From assembly GCA_032158295.1 (NCBI GenBank), contig CM063258.1:9318583-9382582 (forward strand): a stretch of DNA of 64,000 nucleotides, in the 5' to 3' direction. The translations under genes and the position numbers were made by a program. Under the pieces are notes generated by a model, which made no database searches, had not been told where the DNA came from, and was given only the letters and a program-made list of their open reading frames with translations. This DNA comes from Pycnopodia helianthoides. Its lineage: Eukaryota > Echinodermata > Asteroidea > Forcipulatida > Asteriidae. This document shows positions 46,163-57,707 of the stretch, one piece after another; the first letter of the stretch is position 1, and each line of letters starts with the position of its first letter.

Positions 46163-47830
46163 GTGAGTACTGAAAATAAATCAGTTTTGAACCTCATCTA
46201 ACTTGTTATTGGTATAAAATTACAAAAATAGCACTATAGGCAAGCTTGTTAGTCTTGTGGCTAAAAACATCTGCAGCCAATTTCATGGCTTTGCTTACTG
46301 TGTACTTCCGTTATCATTATCCTCTTGCAAGGTAAGTGCTAAAATTCTGCGCTAGTTGCGTATAAATGAGGAATACTTTGTATGCACACAAGCAAAAATT
46401 TCTTGCTACCAATGAAATATGCTTTCCTTTTTTTGTTAAAGCGCTGATTTTTCGCTTCAGCTGAGCCATGAAGTTGTACCTTTTTCTAAAGGTTGTTGAG
46501 TATACAGTGCTTTATCATACATCATTGTTGGGTAAAACAATTAAGCATACAATAAAACAAAACAAGGTCTCTTGACATTTACCCAAGTTACTATACTCAA
46601 GTCTACGACAACACTAAACTCCTTTGTAAATAAGTAGGTACATAAACAATGTCAGGACTTCTAGTTTTTGAACTTGAACAACCTACCCTCTGTGAACAAG
46701 GAAGTTTTGTACTATAGTTAAACTATACTTCCTTACTGATCATTCTTTTTTGTACATGAACTTTTTATAGTTAGCAGTTCACTAGTTACATGTACCAAAG
46801 CGAAACTGCCATGTATATAATGCACAAACCCTAATCCCTGGACAGCCTGCTGGAAACAGCCTCAATCTTCCAAAACCAACCAATATGAGTGTATGCAGGG
46901 TGCCTACACTGCCTCAATCCTCAAAAATTAACATATCTGAGTTGTGATAAATGCCTACTGCTTCAATGCTTCAAAATCATCTAGTTGAGTTAGAAGGACT
47001 GAGTTTAAAATTTCATCAACTTGTCTTTATTTTAAACATGTTAAAATCTTTGTCCCAATCTCTGTCCTGGACCCTGCTTTTATAAGCAGAAAATATCACG
47101 TAAAACATTTTCTGCCTAGCAAAAATAAGCAGGACACCAGTCACAGCGATACAGGTGACATAATTATTTTGGCTGGTTACCTTATTCTGGTAAGAGTAAT
47201 TCAGTTTTGCTTAAAACTACATTTTTTTCGCTTAAGCAGCTCTATGATGTTGGGTCATGGGCCTTCAAATCTTGGTCTTGAACTTCACATCACTTGCTGG
47301 TAGCTCATCTTTTCCAACAATTTAAGGCATCTTTGCTGGTCTACGATCTGCAGGATTTATTGGTGTGTGTTCCTTGCAGAGAGTGACTGTGTTCATGGTA
47401 CATGTTGTTCTTGTAGTCCTACAGATCTCATCCAGGTCGGAACAGTCGTACTTCACCACTCTGGTGGGATGACAGTAACTCCATCCCTTGCATCACTCTC
47501 AGCATTATCAGTGGCTTAGGTTCACTCCAGCTGAATGCTTGATTACACCTCAGCATAAATGGATCACTACCAGACCTACACCATTTCCACCCTTTCACTA
47601 GATGCAGTTAGCAGCTAGAAGTTTGCTCCCTCAAAGTAACAGTCAAACACCATGATTCAATTTAATCAATGTTACATTTATTTCCAAATTGACAACTGTA
47701 CATGCAGTACACAGACAAATCACAGACAAATCAACAGACAAACAAGCAGCAAAACAAAGCATTTTGTGAGTATAACTGTACAACACAAGGATTCATAGAA
47801 ATTCAACAAGAATTCTTTTGTTTACGTACA
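46163..47830. other. No supported gene
   Basis: Mixed AT-rich sequence. The repeat-family tag GAGTATACAGTGCTTTA occurs at 46,497. A short open stretch ending near 47,518 (LIQVGTVVLHHSGGMTVT) has no start or splice support. Confidence 0.35.
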
Positions 47831-47849
47831 ATATCTGGAGTTGCTCTCC

Positions 47850-48000
47850 TTTCATGACAATTTTTTTGACAAAACACACATCACAAAAACTCAAAATTTA
47901 CACAGAATAAAACCAAGACTGTTTTGGGTCACAACGTCAGGAAAAATTTATTTATCAATTTTCAAAATAATCATATGCTGTCTTAGTCTGAATGTTGAAC
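47850..48000 (+). repeat. Dispersed repeat (ACAAAACACACATCAC family), copy 1 of 4
   Basis: ACAAAACACACATCACAA, GA.TAAAACCAA and AAATTTATTT in fixed order recur near 52,690-52,800, 53,585-53,680 and 54,900-55,010. Copy 1 lies left and the other three right of the Gypsy element, so the element may have inserted into an array of this repeat. Confidence 0.55.
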
Positions 48001-48284
48001 TAAGAGAGTAATGGAAATTCACCAGGAAAACAATGACAAATAGTATCTGGTCTTTTTGCCTTCATGACAATCAATCACAGTTTGACAAAACACACACCAA
48101 TAGGCAAGCGGTTCTTTTAATTTGACACAATAAATTAATGAAGTTTAGCTGGAGAGATCCTCTATCAACATGGGCCAATTTAATCCTCTCCCTCTATAGT
48201 CAGATCAGTCCTTCATGCAGGAGTGTAGATTTCAGTCGTGGGGACTCCTGTGTCTATCATCCTCTTGCCTCTGGATGTCTTTCC

Positions 48285-48620
48285 TGAGGTTCGTTCCAAC
48301 AAGATGAGGGAGGAGGCCTTTCCTTGGGGGATTTCCCACTAGATAATGGAGGAGACCTTTCGTTGGGCTGGTTCCAACAAGGTGAGTGAGGAGGCCTTTC
48401 ATTGGGTTGGTTCCCACAAGATGAGGGAGGAGACATTTCCTTGAGTTGGTTCCCACAATATGAGGGAAGAGGTCTTTCCTTGAGTTGGTTCCCACAATAT
48501 GAGGGAGGAGGCCTTTCCTTGAGTTGGTTCCCACAATATGAGGGAGGAGGCCTTTCCTTGAGTTGGTTCCCACAATATGAGGGTGGAGGTCTTTCCTTGA
48601 GTTGGTTCCCACAATATGAG
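48285..48620 (-). repeat. 39-bp minisatellite within the pol 3' end
   Basis: Seven to nine copies, unit TTGGTTCCCACAATATGAGG plus GAGGAGGCCTTTCCTTGAG on the plus strand. On the minus strand the unit is 13 codons (LILWEPTQGK then three variable residues) in frame with the upstream integrase-side sequence, so the array is an in-frame expansion. Central units are almost identical; left units are more diverged. Confidence 0.85.
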
Positions 48621-48749
48621 GTCCTTGTGAAGCTGTGCAGTGCATTTGTGCGGACGCGTAGGAGCTGGGGCGAGCTGACTCATGTTGCGTTTGAGCCGAT
48701 GCACGTAATCCGACGGGTCTAAACCGGCATCAGTAATGGGAGCCACAAA

Positions 48750-49570
48750 CTGACCAGGCAGGCGAAGAGTAGTTCCAAAAACAAGCTTTGCGGTGGAACA
48801 ACCGAGATCGCGTTTGACGACTGTGCGTATTCCAAGCAGAACGAGAGGAAGTGTCTTAGTCCAGCGGTTTGGGTCATCCTGTGCCTTGAGCGACGACTTT
48901 AACTGCCTATGGAAATGCTCTACCAGTCCGTTGGCAATGGGATGGTAAGCAGTAATGCAAATCCGCTTACTGCCTAGCAGCTACAAAGCGTTGAAAAGCG
49001 CCGACTCAAATTGACGGCCACGGTCAGTTGTTGTTGTACCGAACCGAGCTACCCAATGACAAATGAAGGCTAGCGCAACCGTCTCTGCAGTGATGTCCGG
49101 GATAGGGGTGGCTTCAGGCCATCAAGTGAAACGGTCAATGCAAGTGAGTAGGTAGGACTGTCAAAACAAGCATCTGGGGCCATGAAAGTTCCAAGGGGGG
49201 GTAATGGTATGGCAGTACACCTTGGATTTCTGACAATGCATGCAGGACTTGGCCCATGAGCGAACATCATGGTTAATACCTGGCCACACGAACCTTGCTG
49301 TGATTAATTTCTGTGTTGCCCGGATACCTGGATGTGATAGGCCATGCAATACTTCGAACACTGACCGGCGGAAAGTGGAAGGCACGTATGGGCGGTCGGT
49401 CCCAGTGGAGGTGTCACAAACAATCGTACCTGATGATGTTGGGAGTGGCACTTGGGTTAGTGTGAGGGAGGTACCATGCAACTTTCTCCAGTTCATCATC
49501 ATTAGCCTGAGCCGCAGCCAGTGCTTCGAAATCGACGATCTTTTCTGCGTGTAGTGCGTTGGACCCAAGG
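48750..49570 (-). pseudogene. Gypsy integrase region
   Basis: The zinc-binding part is seen in HGLSHPGIRATQKLI and WAKSCMHCQKSK (an HHCC-type finger). The frame is lost near 49,170 and resumes in other frames toward 48,750 with a typical C-terminal integrase stretch. Disrupted catalytic core. Confidence 0.8.
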
Positions 49571-49582
49571 CGAGACAGTGCG

Positions 49583-49981
49583 TCAGCAGCTGTGTTGTGT
49601 TTCCACTGATATGACGGATATCTGAGGTAAACTGCGCAATGAAGTCGAGTTGACGGATTTCTCGGGTGAATGGCGATCTTGTTTAGCTTGGAGGGGCTTA
49701 TGATCAGTGTAGATACAGAAATATCTTCCCTCCAGCATGTGGCGGAAATGCTTGATGGAAAGATACACGGCTAAAAGCTCTCTCCCAAATGTGCTGTAAC
49801 GACACTCTGCTGGTTGCAACTTTTTGGAGTAGAAGGATAGAGGTTGCCAGATGCCCTTTACCTGTTGTTGTAGTACACTACCTATGCCATAATCAGATGC
49901 ATCTGTGATAAGGCACAATGGCAATCCATAGTGGGGTGGACGAGTAATGTGGCATCTGCTAACTGTTGCTTCACTATACAA
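49583..49981 (-). pseudogene. Gypsy RNase H domain
   Basis: ITDASDYGIGSVLQQ, FYSKKLQPAE, ELLAVYLSIKHFRHMLEG and IYTDHKPL are the usual RNase H blocks of Gypsy elements. It is in a different frame from the flanking domains. Confidence 0.9.
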
Positions 49982-50953
49982 ACGCAGAACGTTGGGTAGA
50001 ATCGAGGCTGATCGGCGAGTTTTTCTTTCCCTGAGCCTGGAGCATGTCTGTTAGTGGTTGGAGCAGATCCGCACAGTGTGGAACAAAGTGCCTGTAAAAG
50101 TTCACGAGGCCAAGAAATTCGCGGAGCTTCCGTAGGGATGATGGTTTGGGGAAATCAGAGATGATCTGCACCTTCCCTGGTAAAGGACGTATACCCTGGT
50201 TGTCTACCACATGGCCGAGGAATGTAAGTGAAGACACCCCAAACTGACACTTACTCGCGTTAACAACAATACCATATTCAGTAAGACGGTCAAAAAGAGC
50301 TCGTAGATGAACTTCGTGATCAGCGGCTGAAGGACTGGCTACCAGTAGATCATCAAGGTAAGCGTAAACAAACGGCAATCCACAGATGGCTTCATCTATA
50401 AATCGTTGAAAAGTTTGCGCCGCATTGCGCAGGCCGAAAGGCATGCGGACAAACTCGAACAATCTGAAAGGCGTTGTAATTGCTGTGTTGTGGATGTCGC
50501 CCGGCTCAACTGGGATTTGGTGATAAGCTCCACCAGGTCAATCTTTGAGAACACAGTCTTCCCATGCAGGGCAGCTGAAAAATCTTGTAGATGTGGAATT
50601 GGGTAGCGATCCGGAATGGTGTTTCTATTCAGCGCTCTGTAGTCACCACACGGGCGCCAGTCTCCAGGGGTCGATTTTGGTACCATGTGGAGTGGTGATG
50701 GCCAGTTGCTGCTGGATTGACGGATAATACCCAGTTCGAGCATATGGTCGAACTCTGCCTTTGCGATTGCATGGCGATCGGGAGCAAGGCGTCGCGGGCG
50801 TGCTGTGACTGGTATTGTTCCAATACTGTAATGAGCCACGTTGTGCTTGATGGTCGCATGGTGATACACCGGACGAGTCAACTCGGGATAGCCTGCCAGC
50901 AACGTCTCATAGTTTGAAGCAGACGGTTTCGTAAACACCGGGCTGAGAAACAC
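49974..50953 (-). pseudogene. Gypsy reverse transcriptase
   Basis: Blocks in order: [48 protein letters not shown], the catalytic YLDD (about 50,350), FLGHVV and REFLGLVNFYRHF. A frame change near 50,530, between FSKIDL and the next block, breaks the palm domain. Confidence 0.93.
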
Positions 50954-51290
50954 TGACTGTGATAGAAGCCTGTAACTGACATATTAGTGACTGAGTCGAT
51001 GAGCCGGTGCTGTCTCATATCCACCAACAGTCCATAATGTTTCAAACAATCTGCTCCTATGATAGCCACTGGTAAATCGGTCAATAGGAAAACCCAGCGG
51101 AATGTACGGCGTAAACCCAGGTCCAAAGTAAACGATCTTTCTCCATACGTAGCAATAGGGGATTTGTTAACGGCTTGTAGGCTGATAGGCGAGGGTGAAA
51201 AATGATGCTTATCCGTTTCCCTTGCAGGAAAAACACTCACTTCTGCCCCTGTATCAATGAGAAATCGATGTCCCTGAATGCTTGTCTGTC
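50878..51290 (-). pseudogene. Gypsy aspartic protease region
   Basis: The active-site DTGAEVSVFP motif lies near 51,240, followed by an ILGAD-like IIGADCL. About 130 codons, open toward the reverse transcriptase. Confidence 0.8.
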
Positions 51291-51591
51291 ACAAAAATTA
51301 GGCGACCGGGTGTGGTTACGCCAGCAGAACTTGTCGCCTCTAAGTGCTGGCCTCGAAGTTTCCCTGGGTACGAGGGCTAGACTTGTATGTGCAGGGAGAG
51401 TTGCACTTCTGGGCCTTTTCTCCAAATCGCCAGTGATACCAGCATTCTGAAGATGAGTGCGCAGGGCTACGACTGTGGGAACGGCGGTCAGGCATTGATG
51501 GGCCTCGGCTCCTAGACCTGTCGGGATTGCTGGCCTAGCTGGCAAGTAAGTGCCTAAACCTGGCTGGTCATCAGCTGATCAATCCTGGTCT

Positions 51592-52180
51592 CTAGGGTTT
51601 GAATCGATGCAGATGCAACATGGCCTGGGTCGGGAAGAGGGACAGTTTCCTTGACTGCTGAAATTGAGGGTAACGTACCTCGACTATCTTGTCCGCGATG
51701 TCGGCGAGTTGTTCAATTGTCCCTGTCGTGGACGCAGACGCTAGTATCCCCTGGATGGTTGTCGGTAATCGTTGGAGGAAAAGCTGTTTGAGGATTTTGT
51801 CTTCAAGACTGTTGTCGCCCAGCAGTTGTCGCATTCGACGTAACAATTGGGATGGTTTACGGTCCCCTAGTTCTTCGGAAATAAGCAGTTGGTGAAGGCG
51901 TTTTTGCTCCGAAGCAGATGTTCGCTTGATCAGCTCGGTCTTGAGGGTTGTGTATTGCTCGGCCGCCGGTGGAGAAATCAATAAGTCGCGCACCTCTTGT
52001 GCTATCTCGGGTTAGAGTGAACCTATCACATAGGCAAACTTGGTCTCCTGCGCTGTAATATTGCGTGTGACAAATTGAGCTTCGACTTGGGCGAACCATA
52101 GTGCTGGATCATTGGGCCAGAATGGTGGTAACTTGAGGCTAACTGCTGCCACGGGCACTGAAACAGGCTTAACTCTCTGC
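51592..52180 (-). pseudogene. Gypsy gag with premature stop
   Basis: FWPNDPALWFAQVEAQF near the N-terminus and LRRMRQLLGD/LFLQRLP further on are typical of invertebrate Gypsy capsid proteins. An in-frame TAA at 52,012-52,014 interrupts it. Confidence 0.88.
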
Positions 52181-52689
52181 CGCAGGATTCGACATTCTAA
52201 TACTGGGTCACCACTTTAGTAAACGGTCTGTACTACTTAAGAGTGTCTACTGCAAAGAATAAAACTCACCACAGGTGTCAGCATTAATATCAGTAATCAG
52301 GGCGAAGAAAACTAGAAGTCCAATGTACTGTTACTGGCTTGCGCCGGTCGTAGAACGAAGTACAAAATATATTAATTTCTCTCCACAGAATAAGAGTGTT
52401 CACAAAGTTCACAAGGACAAACAGTTCGACGGTAGAGACAAAGACAAATTCACTTGTTAGACTGACGAATAAAAACTGTTGTAAATAAGCTGGCAAAACG
52501 CTGAGTAGAAAAACGCGAATGTAGAACTATGAAACATGTGCTACTCACTGCTAGCAAAACTACATGTGTGTGCTGTGCATGCTGTACAATGTACATGAAA
52601 CTCTTTGCTCCTCGGGTCAAAGTTCACCAACAATAGTATGGCGTGCCACATGCAACGCAACATGTAAATATATATACAAATGCTCTAGG

Positions 52690-55010
52690 TCACTACACAA
52701 TCATTCCCTGTTGGACAAAACACACATCACAAGAACAATAGTTTGATACAAAATAAAACCAATTTACTTGGGGTCAGTTAATTTCTAGCCAAATTTATTT
52801 CCTTACTTGGCTTAATCCATAGTCCATTAAAGTTACAATAAAAAGAAACAATAGAAACTCAACAAGAAAACATTTCTTTTACAAGTAAAATCTTGACTAA
52901 GGAGACCTACATTTTGTGTTGTTTTTTAGTCGAAAACTGTACTTTCGGCTTTTTTGTTGTTGTTACATTCCCAAGATGTTTTCAACAAGAAAGATTAACC
53001 CTAACTCCATTGAGCGATTAACCAGGATTCTTCCACATTCTAACAAAATCAAACACCACATGGCATGATCAGTTTACTAGTACTTATTTGTTGAATAGAT
53101 TTAAACAAAACTTACAGTTGGATTTTGAAGGGTTGATGATGGTTAGGGTTAAAGAAAAGGGACACTAGAATAGCAATGGGAAACGTCCACTTGTTGCTCT
53201 ACAATAGTTGTCTGGTCTTAATTTGTCTTCAAGACAACTTTTCACACTCTCTTCAGTGGGACAAAACAAACAGGGTTCTGCCCAGGATTTCTTTAGTGGT
53301 GGAAAAATGTTTCCCTGGAAACCATTGCAAGGTGGATCAGGGTAGATCATATAAATAGACTCAAATCAAAGAAGTACTCAAAATGAATGGCTTTGGATAC
53401 CATTTTTACTGGTAAATACCCAATTTTACATTTCATTGAAAACCTCTGAAAGAAAATTGCAAGTGTAATTTTCAAATTTTGAAAATGTGTGGTGGTCGGA
53501 AACAGAAAATTCTGCCAGTGGTGGTTGGGGAATCCTGAGTGCCGGGTGGGTTTTCCGGCACCGACCGCTGTGGGCAGAACCCTGAACAAACATCACAAAA
53601 TTTAACTTGACAGAGAATAAAACCCAATATACATAGTTTGGGGGCATCTTTGGGACAAATTTATTTGTCAACTCTGCACATAGAATCAATTTTTCAGGTA
53701 AAATATACCATTCAATGAATAATGGGAACATGACAAACATAACACTTGTTTGACAAGTAATACGAGTTGTTACTTTTACCTTCAAGACAACCAAACACTA
53801 CCGGAACATAAGAATTTGTGATGTAAAGTAATCTGTTCAAACAGTCAGCGGGCGCGCGCCGTGCCGCGCTGTGTACAAATTTTCTTCAAAACCGGGGTTC
53901 TTGGCCATGATTGTTATTGTAACTTTGCAACCGTTTATCATAAAGCTTAGTCCAAAACGGAAACACAAAGGGTAAAACCTCCTCTTTCGACTCGTAAAAC
54001 ATTGGTTTCAAATGAAATATGTTTTGCCACGTCTTTTGGGTGTTCATTCGTACAACTGCGGTCACATTTCCTATGGAGAGTGCTACAAAATTTGTCTTTT
54101 TTGTCGCATGAGGGCTCTTAATTCGACCATAAGTCAACAAGCCGACGGCTGATTCCTTAGTCCTAAACGGATTTGGAAAGTTTACTAACTGACCAACACA
54201 GTGCTCTAACAAATTTTGTGATTGGACAAATTTTACCAACGTCATTTTTGAGTTGAACTAAAGACCAATGAAAAGTTATTTTACATCTTCTAAAAAGCCG
54301 TTGCTAAAACGTCTGTTTTACAAACTTCCGCAGTGTCAACTCTGAAACCACAACACAATTTTCTAAAATGATAAGTTCATGTACTAATAGGAAGGTTTCA
54401 CTGGCAAAACTTATATGAGCAGAATCAGTAATGTATACACTTTCTTCTTGTGAACATTTTTTTCTAAGATAGTGTCACACATTTTTATAATGGCAAGTTA
54501 AGTTTTGCTTCACTGATGAAAATTGTGCACTGGTTGTGTGTACGTTTTTGTGTGTGGCGATGACATGGACTATACCACCATTGGTTCAGGGTTGAACAGA
54601 TTTGCACGATAAAATTTGTTATTTAGCAACAGCGTTGCTCTTTGTTGTGTTCATAATGTGCTGGAAAGTTGGTTACAATTTAGTTAGTAAATTGTTAATA
54701 ACAATAACATGTCGCATTTCCTTCTCTGCCTCAAATTGTTTGCACTAATAACGTGATACTTATTGAGTTACACGGAAACACCCCTGTCCACACAATGGTA
54801 TCTACCATGAAACTGTTTAGGCGCGCATGGACCACGCTCGCTGTGTGTGTGTACTCGTATGGTATGAGCTATTTACGTGGGGAAATAAGTTTACATATTT
54901 GTACACAACAAATTCATATGAAAACCAAATCACAATCAAATACATAATAAAGCCAGTTTACTTGTTGGGGTCATAGTTTTTTGGAGGTCAAATTTATTTC
55001 TTTAACCTGC
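52690..55010 (+). repeat. Dispersed repeat family, copies 2 to 4
   Basis: Copies near 52,690-52,800, 53,585-53,680 and 54,900-55,010 share the block order described for 47,850. Spacing is irregular, with other sequence (including a hAT-like MITE) between them. Long minus-strand frames at 53,426-53,794 and 53,886-54,245 have no identifiable homology. Confidence 0.5.
53271..53584. mobile_element. hAT-like MITE
   Basis: Perfect 14-base terminal inverted repeats CAGGGTTCTGCCCA...TGGGCAGAACCCTG. CAGGG termini are typical of hAT elements. ACAAA-rich flanks on both sides are compatible with a target duplication. No ORF. Confidence 0.8.
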
Positions 55011-55716
55011 ATAAAAAGATTTTACGTTACATTGTTTTGGTGTCATGACTTAAAGGAAAATTCATTTCTGAACACTTAATAAGGATCATTCAATATTAAA
55101 TAGACTTTCCCATGAAATAGGTAAATTGCACATAATCAAGGAATTTAGCTAGGATTTGTTTGGTAAAAGGGTGTCCAAATTGGCCGGAAATTAAAAAACT
55201 GGGTGTGCAAATAGTTACTTGCAATCCATTTACATGTAAATGACAGATAAAACAGGGCATCCAATTTAAAACAGGGTGTCCAAAAGACACCCAGACACCC
55301 CTCTGGCTAACGCTATGCACATAATGTGTGTGCACTATGACACTACTGGTTGGCAAAAAGAGTTAACATTGAACCTTTTTGTATGGAGCTGATGGTGTCG
55401 TGACACATGCACGTTTTGCATCTGTCTAGTGCACAACTCTATGGCATTTCCTAACCAATGGTGTCTGTACGCATGCGCCAATGTAATTGCATATAAAATG
55501 GGAAATGCTAATTGCATGGAGACATGAATAAATTTGCATGTTTAAAAAGTACCTGAAAAAAAATCTTGATTTCACATGCTTCTGTGCAGTTGGTGCTTTA
55601 AAGTTTCCTTTAAAAAAATAATATTTGAGTGACAAGGCAAAGTTTTCTGCCACTGTGGACCTTTCTTAGCACCAAATGGAACAGTTAACTGAAGAAAGTT
55701 TTATATATTGACTCAC

Positions 55717-55841
55717 CTGAGCAACTTGAGGTTGTAGCTGTGACACGCTGTTCCTTGTCTATATGTGCTTGAATGCTTCGCTCTGCAGGGAGGTACACAC
55801 GAGCAGCCTGCAGTGCTGCAAACACTTGAAGCTGGTTGAGA
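55717..55841 (-). CDS. Isolated coding-like exon, unidentified gene
   Basis: Acceptor CTACACAG and strong donor CTCAG|GTGAGT bound 125 bases. One frame is open and protein-like: LNQLQVFAALQAARVYLPAE and AHIDKEQRVTATTSSCS. I found no neighbouring exons with matching phase. It may belong to a minus-strand gene whose other exons are outside my recognition, or be a noncoding exon. Confidence 0.35.
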
Positions 55842-56864
55842 CTGTGTAGGAAATAGTAGCCAAACAGATCATTATAATTATGTTCATTGTTTTCAGAAAA
55901 TAAAAGAAAAACTAGACAGAAGTTTTTGTTACATAACAGAAACAAGGTATTCCGCATGACGTTCAAATCATGGATGTAAAGACCATGTCACACAGGGCAA
56001 TTTTTTCAGGCAATTTGGAGGCAACCAGCTGCACTGCATGCACAAGGAACACTTCGGTAGCACAAGCACAACAGACAGACTTCTAGCTTTAGCTCACTGC
56101 CCCAAGAAAATAGTGAGAAAACTGAAGAGTGAATGAATGCTCTTCTTGGAGATTGCCTGGAACTGGTTGCCTGTAAATTGCCTCGTGTTACATGGCCTTA
56201 TACACAACCCAGCTTGAATACATGTAAGCTTGGTTTTAAGTTTGACCAAGTGAAGTATTTATTGCTGTGCATAAAGATCTGGTGAAACTGCACATTTAAG
56301 GTGTCGTCATCATGCTACAACAATTGATGCCAGCATTTTACCAGGAAAACAAACATTATAACTTTAACTTATCCCGGCTTGAGTATATATGCAACAGTTC
56401 AGTTCAATCGAGAATGTTCTCATGTAGATGAAGCCTTGAAAAATGTACATTTGAGGTGAGGTTATGTAGCACTAGATGACGTCACCATGACATGACCTAA
56501 GTGCTTGGTTGTAACACATCCCAGCTTGAATACATGCAAAGTTGCAGCTTGATCGCCAAAGTTGTTCTGTATGTATAGATCCTATAAAACACTAACTTGG
56601 TGGTTATATAACGTGACAATCAATGATGTCATGAAAACGTCACTAAACATTTTATCCATCCCTGTCCATACGATGACCTTTCAAATTCAATCCCGATGCA
56701 AAACAAAATTTGATTGCAGCTGGCTTTGTTCTCAAGAACTTATACTTCACATGCATCAACATTAATTGGTAATGTGAGAAGTAATTTAATTCTGTGATTA
56801 TTGAAAACTTGAAGTGATCTCCAGATCTGGAACTGATCAATAATCCGGAACAGGTCAAACGATA

Positions 56865-57707
56865 TTAAAGGAACACGTTGCCTTCAGGTTGGGCGCTGTT
56901 GGGCGCTTTTGGGCTATAAAAAGCGTTTGATGTATAATGAGCACAGTCGGAAAGATGTTTAAAAAGTAGAATATAATGATCCACACAAACGTGCCTTAGA
57001 AATGCTTCGCTTTTGATAACTTTCGCGTAACAAAACGCTCCGCCATTTATGGGAGTCAAGATTTTGACTCCCATAAATGGCGGACAAATTCTATTAGTCT
57101 TATTTCCAGTCGCAGCTGTTGAACTACGACTGAGCAATTATTTTATTAAAAATGTTACAATTACCATCTGTTTATTGTATTCCAATAAATATCCAGTTAA
57201 TAAATGAATGAAAAAAGAAAGAAAAAAACATACGTTAAATAATTAAGTAGCAAGTCCCCATGTCTCGGTCCGTCCAGGCGTCCAGGGACGTACCAGCAGC
57301 AGCAAAGCCCCGCGGCCATACCACCCATTGATCTATGTAGATCAATTATACCACCCATAGACCTCCCCTGCCTGCTGCAGTACAGTAGACGAAGCGAAGA
57401 CAGGGTTCTCGTACAATGTATGATTTTAGCGGGGCCAACCTAGTAACACCGATGCTTTGTGTGGTGTAAGAAGGTCTGGTACCCGCTACTGTTATTTTAT
57501 CGACGATCGTATTGACGGCTTGAAAAATGTATACATTTCGCGGGACATGTCTCGGGGGTCAGAGGTCAATGTTTGTTTTTTTTAATTACCATTCACTAAT
57601 TATAACACATTAAAGGTGTTTTATTGCAAGAACAACTCTTAATAAGTTAAAGGAACACCTCCAAACAGTAAAATTTCATGAGATTTGAAGGCAACGTGTT
57701 CCTTTAA
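56865..57707. mobile_element. TIR element, about 840 bp, TTAA flanks
   Basis: Perfect 18-base terminal inverted repeats AGGAACACGTTGCCTTCA flanked by TTAA on both sides. Inside, 57,047-57,078 is a near-perfect palindrome TTTATGGGAGTCAA/TTGACTCCCATAAA. No transposase ORF, so it is a non-autonomous piggyBac-like element. Confidence 0.85.

Larger units (their letters stand above)
48232..52210 (-). mobile_element. Ty3/Gypsy retrotransposon, decayed
   Basis: On the minus strand the order is gag (about 52,180-51,590), protease, reverse transcriptase, RNase H and integrase, which is the Ty3/Gypsy order. The reading frame is interrupted several times, so it cannot be autonomous. No LTR pair, primer-binding site or polypurine tract could be identified on either side, so the ends are uncertain. 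The left (3') end is occupied by a 39-bp minisatellite. Confidence 0.9.

Noticed and set aside
53886..54245. 119-codon minus-strand frame
   Set aside because: No recognisable domain, no splice support, and it borders dispersed repeats. Possible but unsupported.
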